From Parvularcula sp. (GTDB lineage Bacteria > Pseudomonadota > Alphaproteobacteria > Caulobacterales > Parvularculaceae), in contig DNZB01000023.1 in the NCBI GenBank assembly GCA_003506635.1, forward strand, positions 1-7,448: DNA of 7,448 bases, in the 5' to 3' direction. The translations under genes were made by a program, and so were the position numbers. The notes beneath the pieces were generated by a model that worked only from the letters and a program-made list of their open reading frames with translations, ran no database searches and was not told where the DNA came from. Shown piece after piece: positions 1-5,695 of this stretch. How positions within the stretch are numbered: the stretch's first letter is position 1; the number at the start of each line of letters is the position of its first letter.

Positions 1-721
1 CCGGGCGCTGCGCCGCCGCTGTCAGAAAATAGGTCGATTGAACCGCAAGCCGCACCCAGTTGATAGAATTGACGCCGCCGAGGTCGCATGCGCGCGCCAA
101 AACCTCGTCCGCGAACAGCGTCTTGACGATGCGCTGGCAGTCGTCGAAGGTTCCATCGACTGCGATATTGCGAATGTTCGCCGCCGACCCGGTCGTCATC
201 ATCCGCCGCTGCACGTCGGAGATGCGCCCCCTCGGGTGCAGCATGAAAACTTCGACGTTCGCTTTCCCTGCAAAGGCCGCAACCGCCGCGCCGCCGGTGT
301 CGCCCGAAGTCGCGCCGATGATCGTTTTGCCGCGCACTGCGTCTTGAAGCGCCCAGCCGTAAAGTTCGGCGAGCATGCGCATCGCGACGTCCTTGAAGGC
401 GAGCGTCGGCCCGTGAAAAAGTTCGAGAAGATCAAGATCGTCCGCCAGCGGACGAAGCGGCGCGACCGCCGCGTGTTCGAACCCGGCGTAAGCGCGCTCC
501 GCCATCTTATGCAGGCGGTCAAAACCGATCTCGTCGCCCGCGTAAAGGGCAAGGACGCGGGCTGCGGCCTGCCCGAAGGGGATTTCCGCGAAGGCGTCGG
601 GGTCCGCAAGCGCCGGCCAGCGCTCCGGCATGTAAAGGCCGCCGCCGGGCGCAAGGCCAGACAGGACCGCCTCGCGAAACCCGATCGCCGGCGCGCGCCC
701 ACGGGTGGAGATGAACCTCAT
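1..721 (-). CDS. thrC: Threonine synthase, N-terminal half (cut by window edge)
   Basis: Threonine synthase converts O-phosphohomoserine to threonine plus phosphate in the cytoplasm, using pyridoxal phosphate; it is the last step of threonine synthesis. The reverse-strand reading starts [11 protein letters not shown], the typical ThrC opening. It continues with GGGLYMPE near residues 26-33 and [11 protein letters not shown] near 103-113, where Lys110 should form the PLP Schiff base. GATSGDTGG at 136-144 is the cofactor phosphate-binding loop, and GVNSINW follows near 219-225. About 240 codons are present of a usual 450-470, so the C-terminal half lies left of the window. The start is the ATG at 721, preceded by a GGGACGG purine stretch. 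The gene is divergent from rpmE across a 175-base spacer. I see no clear promoter on its own strand. Assignment is secure; no frameshift is seen in the visible part. Confidence 0.97.
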   Translation of the reverse strand, partial: MRFISTRGRAPAIGFREAVLSGLAPGGGLYMPERWPALADPDAFAEIPFGQAAARVLALYAGDEIGFDRLHKMAERAYAGFEHAAVAPLRPLADDLDLLELFHGPTLAFKDVAMRMLAELYGWALQDAVRGKTIIGATSGDTGGAAVAAFAGKANVEVFMLHPRGRISDVQRRMMTTGSAANIRNIAVDGTFDDCQRIVKTLFADEVLARACDLGGVNSINWVRLAVQSTYFLTAAAQRP

Positions 722-829
722 GACCGTCCCACATCGGGCAGGCGGGGGCCGAGGCCAAGGGGTCAAACGGGATTTTTTAGGCGTCGGCCGCCGGCCCGCC
801 TTTCAGGGGGCTAAAGGCGTCGCGCGCGC

Positions 830-858
830 TTGCAATCCCGACCTTGCCAGCCTATACG
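830..858 (+). promoter_or_regulatory. Sigma-70-type promoter for rpmE
   Basis: TTGCAA (830-835) and TATACG (853-858) are separated by exactly 17 bases, a good housekeeping-sigma match. Transcription would start near 865, leaving a leader of about 32 bases before the rpmE ATG at 897. The rest of the thrC-rpmE spacer (722-829) holds G+C-rich short inverted repeats, including GCCTTT/AAAGGC at 798-818, with no other clear signal. Predicted from consensus only. Confidence 0.6.
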
Positions 859-896
859 CCGCGCTCCGCGAAATTCCCGAGCCGAAAGCCGCCGCC

Positions 897-1124
897 ATGA
901 AAAAAGGCATCCACCCCGATTACCACACCATCAAGGTCGTGATGACCGACGGCTCGTCTTACGAGACGCGCTCGACCTATGGCGAGGCTGGCGCGACCTT
1001 GTCGCTCGACATTGATCCCCTGTCCCACCCGGCGTGGACGGGCGGCCCGGCGAAAGTCGGCGAAAAGGGTCAGGTCTCGAAATTCCAGCAGAAATTCGGC
1101 TCGTTCGGCCTCAAGAAGGCCTGA
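897..1124 (+). CDS. rpmE: 50S ribosomal protein L31, cysteine-free form
   Basis: L31 is a small protein of the large ribosomal subunit that helps bridge the two subunits. The 75-residue product begins [19 protein letters not shown], followed by YETRSTYG and [14 protein letters not shown], the standard L31 core, then a basic C-terminus ([15 protein letters not shown]). It has no cysteine, so it is a zinc-free (C-) L31, the form usual in alphaproteobacteria; the zinc-binding form has four cysteines. The ATG at 897 fits the family N-terminus. The same frame is open upstream from 705, but that part is not L31-like and lies before the predicted transcription start. The ribosome binding site is weak (GAAAG, about 10 bases upstream). 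The gene ends 3 bases before the stop of convergent rcdA. Identity is very secure. Confidence 0.97.
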   Translation: MKKGIHPDYHTIKVVMTDGSSYETRSTYGEAGATLSLDIDPLSHPAWTGGPAKVGEKGQVSKFQQKFGSFGLKKA

Positions 1125-1127
1125 GCG

Positions 1128-1634
1128 TCACGCCCGTCCGAACGCGTCCATCAGCGCGCGCTGCTGCGCGGCGGCGTCTTGCGTGTTGGCCTGCGCCGGG
1201 GCGGCGCGGAAAAGATCGGTGTCGAGCCGCAAGATGCGGTCGTAAAGCTGGCTTGCTTCCTCGATTAGCGTCAGCAGCTTTTTCGGCAGTTCCCCGCTCA
1301 GCATGTCCGCTGACTGCGGCTCACGGCGCCCGAGCCTGTATTTGTCGGCCGCGGCGTCCTTGATCGCCATGTCGCCTTCGCGGAGCGCGCGCAGGACGAG
1401 CAGCCAGGAGGCGATCTGCATCAATTGCGTCGTCAGTCGCATCGAAGCGCCGGCGTATGAAAGCGCCGCCGAACGCGACAAGGATTTCGAGGCGTCGCGG
1501 CCTTCGCCATCGAGATAATTGGCGGTCTCCTCAACAAGCGCCATGCCCTCGCGAAACGTCCGCGCGAAGACCTCCGACTGGACAAAAGACGCCGCGCCCG
1601 TGTTCACCGTTGTTTCGCGTTCTGCGAGTTCCAT
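1128..1634 (-). CDS. rcdA: RcdA-type regulator of CtrA degradation (DUF1465)
   Basis: RcdA is a small helical adaptor that, in Caulobacter, works with CpdR and PopA to deliver the master regulator CtrA and other substrates to the ClpXP protease at the cell pole. The 168-residue product has the family core: FVQSEVFARTFREGMALVEETANYLDG (17-43), SLSRSAALSYAGASMRLTTQLMQIASWLL (51-79) and a third helix around LPKKLLTLIEEASQLYDRILRLDTDLF (116-142). The C-terminal tail (about 143-168) is Ala/Gln-rich and probably disordered; the tail matters for delivery in the Caulobacter protein. The ATG at 1634 gives the expected length. The upstream spacer carries GACTC (1642-1646), a possible CcrM site, and a GGTTAACGC element. 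The gene stands alone, convergent with rpmE. The family call is strong; adaptor function is inferred from homology. Confidence 0.92.
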   Translation of the reverse strand: MELAERETTVNTGAASFVQSEVFARTFREGMALVEETANYLDGEGRDASKSLSRSAALSYAGASMRLTTQLMQIASWLLVLRALREGDMAIKDAAADKYRLGRREPQSADMLSGELPKKLLTLIEEASQLYDRILRLDTDLFRAAPAQANTQDAAAQQRALMDAFGRA

Positions 1635-1762
1635 CCCACCAGACTCTCAATTCGTTCATTCAGATTGCCGAACCGCCCCCACGGTGACAACAAGAATAAG
1701 GTTAACGCCCGCGGCGCCCCTCACGGCCGCCGCCGATCCTGCCGGGGTCAGGAGCAACCGAT
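1635..1762. promoter_or_regulatory. Divergent spacer between rcdA and the DUF429 gene
   Basis: Both genes must be transcribed outward from this 128-base spacer. It contains GACTC at 1642-1646 (GANTC, the CcrM methylation sequence), 8 bases upstream of the rcdA ATG, and GGTTAACGC at 1700-1708, holding a TTAA core like a CtrA half-site. I found no full TTAA-N7-TTAA CtrA box. A clear Shine-Dalgarno sequence, AGGAG at 1750-1754, serves the DUF429 gene. No confident -35/-10 pair is visible on either strand. The regulatory role is inference. Confidence 0.4.
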
Positions 1763-2482
1763 ATGCCAGCAACCGGAAGGCGAATTGCGGTCGCGGGCGT
1801 CGACGGATGCCCAAAGGGGTGGATCGCGGCGCTCAGAATTCCCGCGACAGGTGAAACAGGTGTCACAATCGCGGACAGCTTCGCGTCGCTTCTGGACGGT
1901 CCCGTCGCGTCAGCCCTGATGATCGCCGTCGACATGCCGATCGGCCTTCCGGAAGTTCCGGGCAGGGCCTGCGAGCGCGAAACGCGCGCCGCGATCGGCC
2001 CGCGCCGGTCAAGCGTTTTCTCCTCGCCCTTGCGCGGCATGCTGGCGTTCGAGGCCTATGAGGACGCCAACGCCTTTGGCAGGGCGCGCGGCGCCGGCCT
2101 CTCAAGACAGGCGTGGGCGATCACGCCAAAAATTCGCGAGATCGACGCGCTGATGACGCCGGCGCTGCAAACGCGCGTCATCGAAGGCCACCCGGAATTC
2201 GCCTTTGCCCGCCTTGGCGGCGAACCTTGCGCGTTCGCCAAACGCAAGCGCGAAGGACACGATGAACGCATCGCGATACTCGGCAAGCACGGCGTCGACG
2301 CCAGGGCGCTCATTCGCGAGGCGCGCCGGCGCTTTCCCTTCAAACGCATTTTCGCCGACGATGATCTCATCGACGCTTGCGCGCTCGCCCTGACAGCGGG
2401 GGCCGGGCTCAGCGGCGCGGCGTGGCGCGCCGGCGACAGCGCGCGAGATGCGCGCGGACTGAAAATGGAAATCTGGGGGTGA
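1763..2482 (+). CDS. DUF429 family protein, predicted RNase H-fold nuclease
   Basis: The 239-residue product belongs to the DUF429 family, proteins predicted to share the RNase H-like fold and thought to be nucleases; the substrate is unknown. Visible motifs are VAGVDGCPKGW (10-20, first strand with Asp14), IAVDMPIGLP (54-63, Asp57), EGHPEFAFARL (141-151) and ADDDLIDACALAL (198-210), giving the spaced acidic residues expected of a two-metal active site. RETRAAIGPRRSSVFSSP (72-89) and TPKI (121-124) are also typical of the family. The ATG at 1763 follows a good AGGAG with 8-base spacing. The gene is divergent from rcdA and convergent with the DUF1192 gene 13 bases beyond its stop. It appears intact. 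The family call is strong; nuclease activity is a prediction only. Confidence 0.9.
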   Translation: MPATGRRIAVAGVDGCPKGWIAALRIPATGETGVTIADSFASLLDGPVASALMIAVDMPIGLPEVPGRACERETRAAIGPRRSSVFSSPLRGMLAFEAYEDANAFGRARGAGLSRQAWAITPKIREIDALMTPALQTRVIEGHPEFAFARLGGEPCAFAKRKREGHDERIAILGKHGVDARALIREARRRFPFKRIFADDDLIDACALALTAGAGLSGAAWRAGDSARDARGLKMEIWG

Positions 2483-2495
2483 CCCGGACCGCCGC

Positions 2496-2690
2496 TCAAA
2501 ACCTGAACAGCTTGTCCGCCGCCGAGCGCGTGTCGTTGCGGCTTGCGATCGCGGCCTCGCAGCGGGCGACTTCGGTTTTGAGCGACTCGATGCGCGCCCG
2601 AAGATCGCCGACCGACATGGTATAAAGATCCTGCTTGCCGAGCTTTTCGAGCGTCAGGTCCGGCGCTTCCTTGGGTCGGTCGTCTTCCAT
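2496..2690 (-). CDS. DUF1192 small protein
   Basis: A 64-residue protein of unknown function that matches the small alphaproteobacterial DUF1192 family. The N-terminus is charged (MEDDRPKEAPDLTLEKLG). The family core LYTMSVGDLRARIESLKTEVARCEAAIASR (22-51) looks like a single amphipathic, coiled-coil-like helix, and the product ends SAADKLFRF. The reading frame extends back to a TTG at 2708, but the ATG at 2690 gives the N-terminus normal for the family; the GGGAG upstream directly abuts that TTG, too close to serve it. The gene is divergent from the quinone oxidoreductase (63 bases) and convergent with the DUF429 gene. The family is recognised by pattern; its function is not known to me. Confidence 0.85.
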   Translation of the reverse strand: MEDDRPKEAPDLTLEKLGKQDLYTMSVGDLRARIESLKTEVARCEAAIASRNDTRSAADKLFRF

Positions 2691-2753
2691 TCCGCAATGC
2701 TCGCGCAACTCCCGGCGCGGGACAAGCCCGCACGGGACTGCTAAACGGCGCCC

Positions 2754-3725
2754 ATGCGCGTGATCGAAATATCAAGTCCCGGCGGCCCCGAGGTTCTCGT
2801 CCCCGCCGAGCGCGCGGTTCCAGAGCCCGCCGCAAACGAGGTCCTTATTCGCGTGGCGGCGGCGGGCGTCAACCGGCCCGACGTGCTCCAACGCATGGGC
2901 CTTTATCCGCCGCCCCCAGGCGCAAGCGATATCCCGGGCCTTGAGGTCTCCGGCGTCATCAAGAAGGCGGGCGCTGCGGTGACCTCCTGGAAGCCCGGCG
3001 ATGAGGTCTGTGCGCTGCTGACCGGCGGGGGGTACGCTGAATATGCGCTCGCGCATCAGGGCTCCGTGCTGCCCGTGCCGATAGGCGTTTCGCTGATTGA
3101 TGCGGGCGGGCTTCCCGAAACCTATTTCACGGTCTTTGCGAATGTCTTCGATGACGCCGGGTTGCGCGAAGGCGAATCGCTGCTCGTCCATGGCGGGACG
3201 AGCGGCATCGGCGCCGCCGCGATCATGCTCGCAAAGGCAATGGGCGCAAAGGTCTATGCGACCGCTTCGAGCGACGAGAAGCTTGCAGCGATCCGCACGC
3301 TCGGCGCCGATGCGGCGTTCGACTACCGCAATGACGGCTGGGAGAACGAGATAGCCGCCCTTGGCGGCGCCGATGTCGTACTCGACATGGCGGGCGGGGA
3401 TTTCATCAAGCGCAACATGACGGCGATGAACCACGGCGGGCGCCATGTTTCGATCGCGATGCTGCGCGGGAATATCGGCGAGATCGACATCTTCCAGATG
3501 ATGCGGAAGCGCCTTCGGTTCTCCGGCTCGACGATGAAGATCCGTTCATTCGAGGAAAAAGCGCGCCTCGCGGGCGCGCTCCGCGAAAGGGTCTGGCCGC
3601 TCTTCGCGGCGGGACGGCTAAAGCCCGTCACCGATGGCGTCTTCCCCCTCGCCGAGGCGGCGGCGGCCCACCGGCGCATGGAGGCCGGGCGCCATATCGG
3701 CAAGATCCTCCTTAAAACCGCCTGA
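2754..3725 (+). CDS. PIG3-type NAD(P)H:quinone oxidoreductase (zinc-free MDR family)
   Basis: A 323-residue medium-chain dehydrogenase/reductase of the quinone oxidoreductase branch closest to PIG3 (TIGR02824-like). Such cytosolic enzymes use NADPH to reduce quinones or reactive carbonyl compounds. The N-terminal GroES-like domain has GVNRPDVLQRMGLYPPPPGAS (38-58) and PGLEVSG (61-67). The Rossmann domain has LLVHGGTSGIGAAAIMLAKAMGAKVYATASSDEKL (143-177): HGGTSGIG at 146-153 is the dinucleotide loop, and Ser172/Lys176 are placed to bind the 2'-phosphate of NADPH. GSTMKIRS (258-265) and HIGKILL (314-320) are also typical. The zinc ligands of alcohol dehydrogenases are absent. The ATG at 2754 lacks a good Shine-Dalgarno; a small GCGGG/CCCGC hairpin lies upstream at 2717-2731. 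It is followed by a perfect 11-bp inverted repeat. Physiological substrate unknown. Confidence 0.94.
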   Translation: MRVIEISSPGGPEVLVPAERAVPEPAANEVLIRVAAAGVNRPDVLQRMGLYPPPPGASDIPGLEVSGVIKKAGAAVTSWKPGDEVCALLTGGGYAEYALAHQGSVLPVPIGVSLIDAGGLPETYFTVFANVFDDAGLREGESLLVHGGTSGIGAAAIMLAKAMGAKVYATASSDEKLAAIRTLGADAAFDYRNDGWENEIAALGGADVVLDMAGGDFIKRNMTAMNHGGRHVSIAMLRGNIGEIDIFQMMRKRLRFSGSTMKIRSFEEKARLAGALRERVWPLFAAGRLKPVTDGVFPLAEAAAAHRRMEAGRHIGKILLKTA

Positions 3726-3727
3726 TC

Positions 3728-3754
3728 GGGCCTTGGCCTCCCGGGCCAAGGCCC
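3728..3754 (+). terminator. 11-bp perfect hairpin after the quinone oxidoreductase
   Basis: GGGCCTTGGCC (3728-3738) and GGCCAAGGCCC (3744-3754) form a perfect 11-bp stem with a 5-base loop, starting 3 bases after the stop codon. No U-tract follows (CTATAAG), so it may end transcription only partly or serve as a 3'-end stabilising stem. Confidence 0.5.
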
Positions 3755-3771
3755 CTATAAGCCGCTCCAAA

Positions 3772-3789
3772 ACGCGCCCTTGGGCGCGT
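3772..3789 (+). promoter_or_regulatory. Second inverted repeat in the trcR leader region
   Basis: ACGCGCCC (3772-3779) and GGGCGCGT (3782-3789) are perfect 8-bp arms separated by TT. As RNA the loop would open to at least 4 bases. It could equally be a palindromic protein-binding site in DNA. No other copy was noticed in the window. Confidence 0.3.
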
Positions 3790-3820
3790 CGCTATTCCCG
3801 ACATTCTGGGGGTATGCGAG

Positions 3821-3860
3821 GGGCCGTCCGAAGAGGGCGGCCCGGGCCATGAGACTTTTT
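3821..3860 (+). terminator. Hairpin plus T-tract just upstream of trcR (terminator or attenuator)
   Basis: GGGCCGTCC (3821-3829) pairs with GGGCGGCCC (3835-3843) over 9 bp with one T-G wobble and a GAAGA loop. A TTTTT run follows at 3856-3860, 12 bases beyond the stem, which is far for a classical terminator. The trcR Shine-Dalgarno GAGGAG (3861-3866) begins at once after the T-run. So the element sits inside the likely trcR leader and could attenuate trcR, or simply end upstream transcription. Confidence 0.35.
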
Positions 3861-3874
3861 GAGGAGACGCCCCG

Positions 3875-4615
3875 ATGTCCGACAAACCGCTGATGCCGCT
3901 CGCGACCGCCGTATGGCTGATCGAGAACACGTCGCTTTCGTTCGACCAGATCGCCGATTTTTGCGTGCTGCACCCGTTGCAGGTGAAAGGCATCGCCGAC
4001 GGCGATGTCGCAATCGGCGTCCGGGGCATCAACCCGATCACCAACGGTCAGCTCGCGCGCGAAGAACTCGACAAGGCCCAGGCCGATTCCGAATACAAGA
4101 TGAAGCTCGCGCGCGCCAAGACGCTCGTCGCCGAAGCGCCCCGCAGGGGCGGGCGCTATACGCCGGTGTCGAAGCGCCAGAACCGGCCGGACGCCATTCT
4201 CTGGCTGGTGCGCAATCATCCGGAAATTTCCGATGCGCAGATTTCAAAATTGCTCGGAACCACGAAGTCAACGATCCAGTCGGTGCGCGACCGCACGCAC
4301 TGGAACTCGGCGAACATCACGCCGCAAGACCCGGTCGCGCTCGGCCTGTGCAGCCAGACCGATCTCGACAACCTCGTCCGCAAGGCGGCGGCCAAGCGCG
4401 CCAGACTGATGCCCGCGGCGGACACAAGCCCGACCCTCAAACCCGCGGCCGAAACCGTCGTCACCGCGCGCATTGAAGAGCCGCGCGAGGAGCGCGAAAA
4501 GCCGATCGACCTCGACAAGGTGTTCGCCAATCTCGGCGGCTCGGCGAAGCCGCAGCAGAGCTGGGACGAAGACGAGGACGAAGACGAGTTTGGACGCAAG
4601 AAAAAGCGGCGGTAA
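3875..4615 (+). CDS. trcR: TrcR/DUF1013 family transcriptional regulator
   Basis: A 246-residue member of the alphaproteobacterial family formerly called DUF1013 and now named TrcR, a putative cell-cycle transcription regulator. The N-terminal part, PLATAVWLIENTSLSFDQIADFCVLHPLQVKGIADG (8-43), is one helix-turn-helix-like unit. A second, PDAILWLVRNHPEISDAQISKLLGTTKSTIQSVRDRTHW (105-143), is a clear helix-turn-helix with the putative recognition helix around TTKSTIQSVRDR. These are joined by a charged helical linker (about 58-90). After LGLCSQTDLDNLVRKA (156-171), the tail is low-complexity: acidic DEDEDEDEF (231-239), then basic GRKKKRR at the end. The ATG at 3875 has GAGGAG 8 bases upstream. 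The leader is structured, and the gene converges on the SDR gene. Family membership is strong; targets are unknown. Confidence 0.92.
   Translation: MSDKPLMPLATAVWLIENTSLSFDQIADFCVLHPLQVKGIADGDVAIGVRGINPITNGQLAREELDKAQADSEYKMKLARAKTLVAEAPRRGGRYTPVSKRQNRPDAILWLVRNHPEISDAQISKLLGTTKSTIQSVRDRTHWNSANITPQDPVALGLCSQTDLDNLVRKAAAKRARLMPAADTSPTLKPAAETVVTARIEEPREEREKPIDLDKVFANLGGSAKPQQSWDEDEDEDEFGRKKKRR
4565..4588 (+). repeat. 12-bp perfect tandem repeat encoding the acidic run of TrcR
   Basis: GACGAAGACGAG occurs twice head to tail (4565-4576 and 4577-4588), in frame, and encodes the alternating Asp-Glu run at residues 231-238. Gain or loss of a copy would change the acidic run by four residues without shifting the frame. 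Confidence 0.9.
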
Positions 4616-4617
4616 TC

Positions 4618-4654
4618 CGGCCCTCGCGCCCGACTGAACAGGACGGGAAGGCCG
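4618..4654. terminator. Weak inverted repeat between convergent trcR and SDR genes
   Basis: CGGCC (4618-4622) and CCCG (4629-4632) can pair with GGCCG (4650-4654) and CGGG (4644-4647) around an internal loop, placing an interrupted hairpin in the 43-base gap between two convergent stop codons. There is no clear T-tract on either strand. Position supports a bidirectional terminator; the structure itself is poor. Confidence 0.25.
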
Positions 4655-4658
4655 ACCG

Positions 4659-5447
4659 CTAAGCCTTCTCCCCCTTTCCCACATAATCCGCAGCGCCGGA
4701 GCGAACGAGCCGGCCGCCGTCGACGAACAGCGTCTGGCCGGTGATGTATGATGCCGCCTGCGAGGCGAGGAAGAAGACCGCTTCGGCGACTTCGGCGGGA
4801 TCGCCGATGCGTCCCATCGGCACGGTCGATTTCGCGGATTTGTAGTCGAAATCGTCCATGTACTCGGCGTTGACGGCGCCGATGCCGACCGCGTTGACGC
4901 GGATGCCGTATTCCGAAAGCGCGAGCGCGGCCGCCTTCGACAATTGCTGAAGGCCGCCTTGCGATGCGGCGAACGCCGTGCGGTCCGGCGCGGCTGTCAC
5001 CGCCTCGGTAGAGAGAAGATGGACGACCGCATTGCCGCCCTCGCTCCCCTTCGCGTCGTCGATCTGTTTCACGAACTGGCGCGCCGCGGCCTGGCAGAGC
5101 AGGAACGCGCCTTTCAGATTGGCGCCGATCATGGCGTCGAACTCTTCTTCGTTCATTTCAAGAAAATCCGCGGTCGCGACGGCGAGCGTCGCGTTCACGA
5201 CGACATCGACGCGCCCGTATGTCTCAAGCGCTTCGGCGATGATGTTGTGCACCTGAAGCCGGTTTGCGACCGAGGCGGCGACGAAGACGGCGCCGACCTT
5301 CTCCGCAAGCTCGGCCGCAAGCGCCCGGCCCGCCTTTTCATCCATGTCGGCAAGCACAAGGCGATCCTCCGCCGCGGCGAAGCGGCGCGCGCAGGCTTCT
5401 CCGATCGCCGACGCCGCACCCGCAATGATGACTGATCGTCCGCTCAT
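4659..5447 (-). CDS. SDR-fold (short-chain dehydrogenase/reductase-like) protein lacking catalytic Tyr and Lys
   Basis: A 262-residue protein with the full length and layout of a classical short-chain dehydrogenase. It has an N-terminal Rossmann strand and glycine loop (VIIAGAASAIGEA, 6-18), an Asp-containing second strand (LVLADMD, 30-36), NLKGAF (110-115), serine 146 in HLLSTEA, then IRVNAVGIGAVN (182-193) and ITGQTLFVDGG (235-245). Two features are abnormal. The YxxxK motif reads F159-A-A-S-Q163: 13 residues after Ser146, exactly where Tyr belongs, Phe is present, and Gln replaces Lys. The NNAG motif reads VNAT (84-87). Normal dehydrogenase chemistry is therefore unlikely. The ATG at 5447 follows GAGGGAAGC. 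Start, length and C-terminus look intact, so it is not an obvious pseudogene. It may bind a nucleotide or partner without catalysing reduction. Substrate unknown. Confidence 0.9.
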   Translation of the reverse strand: MSGRSVIIAGAASAIGEACARRFAAAEDRLVLADMDEKAGRALAAELAEKVGAVFVAASVANRLQVHNIIAEALETYGRVDVVVNATLAVATADFLEMNEEEFDAMIGANLKGAFLLCQAAARQFVKQIDDAKGSEGGNAVVHLLSTEAVTAAPDRTAFAASQGGLQQLSKAAALALSEYGIRVNAVGIGAVNAEYMDDFDYKSAKSTVPMGRIGDPAEVAEAVFFLASQAASYITGQTLFVDGGRLVRSGAADYVGKGEKA

Positions 5448-5465
5448 GCTTCCCTCGATGCAAAC

Positions 5466-5489
5466 GGCGCCTCCCTTTCGGAAGGCGCC
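5466..5489 (-). terminator. Hairpin between the DUF465 gene and the SDR gene
   Basis: GGCGCCT (5466-5472) and AGGCGCC (5483-5489) form a 7-bp stem, extended by two C-G pairs past a bulged base. On the minus strand the stem begins about 23 bases after the DUF465 stop codon and is followed by GTTTGC, only three T's, then the SDR ribosome binding site. It may be a weak terminator separating the two same-strand genes or an RNA-processing stem. Confidence 0.45.
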
Positions 5490-5512
5490 GCGCGAATTCG
5501 ATGCCGTAATAC

Positions 5513-5695
5513 TTACTCCGTCGCCAGCTCGCCTTGTCGGAGCCGCTCGATCTGGTCCTTAATTCGGAGCTTTAGCCGCTTAAGCTCGATCACTCGCGTA
5601 TCGTCCGGTTGCGGATGCTTCATTTCGGTGGAGAGAAGCGATTCAAGTTCTTGGTGCCGCGTGCTCAGGGACTGCAAGTGTGCCTTAAGCGCCAT
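5513..5695 (-). CDS. DUF465 (YdcH-like) small protein, first copy
   Basis: A 60-residue helical protein of the DUF465/YdcH family, whose function is unknown. The sequence LKAHLQSLSTRHQELESLLSTEMKHPQPDD (3-32) followed by IELKRLKLRIKDQIERLR (36-53) is the usual two-helix hairpin, with a short Pro-containing turn and a strongly basic second helix. The start ATG at 5695 is preceded by a near-perfect AAGGAGGT Shine-Dalgarno ending 6 bases before it, among the strongest in the window, suggesting high expression. That site sits inside a small inverted repeat (5699-5715). The gene is divergent from the ubiX operon, which carries a second DUF465 gene at 6959-7258. Family call confident. Confidence 0.9.
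   Translation of the reverse strand: MALKAHLQSLSTRHQELESLLSTEMKHPQPDDTRVIELKRLKLRIKDQIERLRQGELATE

Noticed and set aside
38..814. 258-codon plus-strand open frame opposite thrC
   Set aside because: It is antisense to a clear threonine synthase, Arg/Pro/Ala-rich and without family motifs; long antisense open frames are common in G+C-rich DNA.
705..896. In-frame upstream extension of L31 starting at 705
   Set aside because: It begins opposite the start of thrC and precedes the predicted rpmE promoter and the canonical L31 N-terminus, and is not L31-like.
1697..1715. Full CtrA binding box at the rcdA spacer
   Set aside because: Only one TTAA half is present on either strand; the second half at N7 reads GGCG or CTTG, so a full TTAA-N7-TTAA box is not supported.
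2056..2835. 259-codon minus-strand open frame opposite the DUF429 gene and the start of the quinone reductase
   Set aside because: It covers two clearly conserved genes on the other strand, crosses the DUF1192 gene in another frame, and has low-complexity basic composition.
2772..3446. 224-codon minus-strand open frame opposite the quinone oxidoreductase
   Set aside because: Antisense shadow of a conserved MDR gene; no recognisable domain.
3755..4219. Minus-strand open frame opposite trcR and its leader
   Set aside because: Antisense shadow; the plus-strand frame carries helix-turn-helix motifs and a proper ribosome binding site.
4944..5435. 163-codon plus-strand open frame opposite the SDR gene
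   Set aside because: Antisense shadow of the SDR-fold gene, whose Rossmann and C-terminal motifs are clear on the minus strand.
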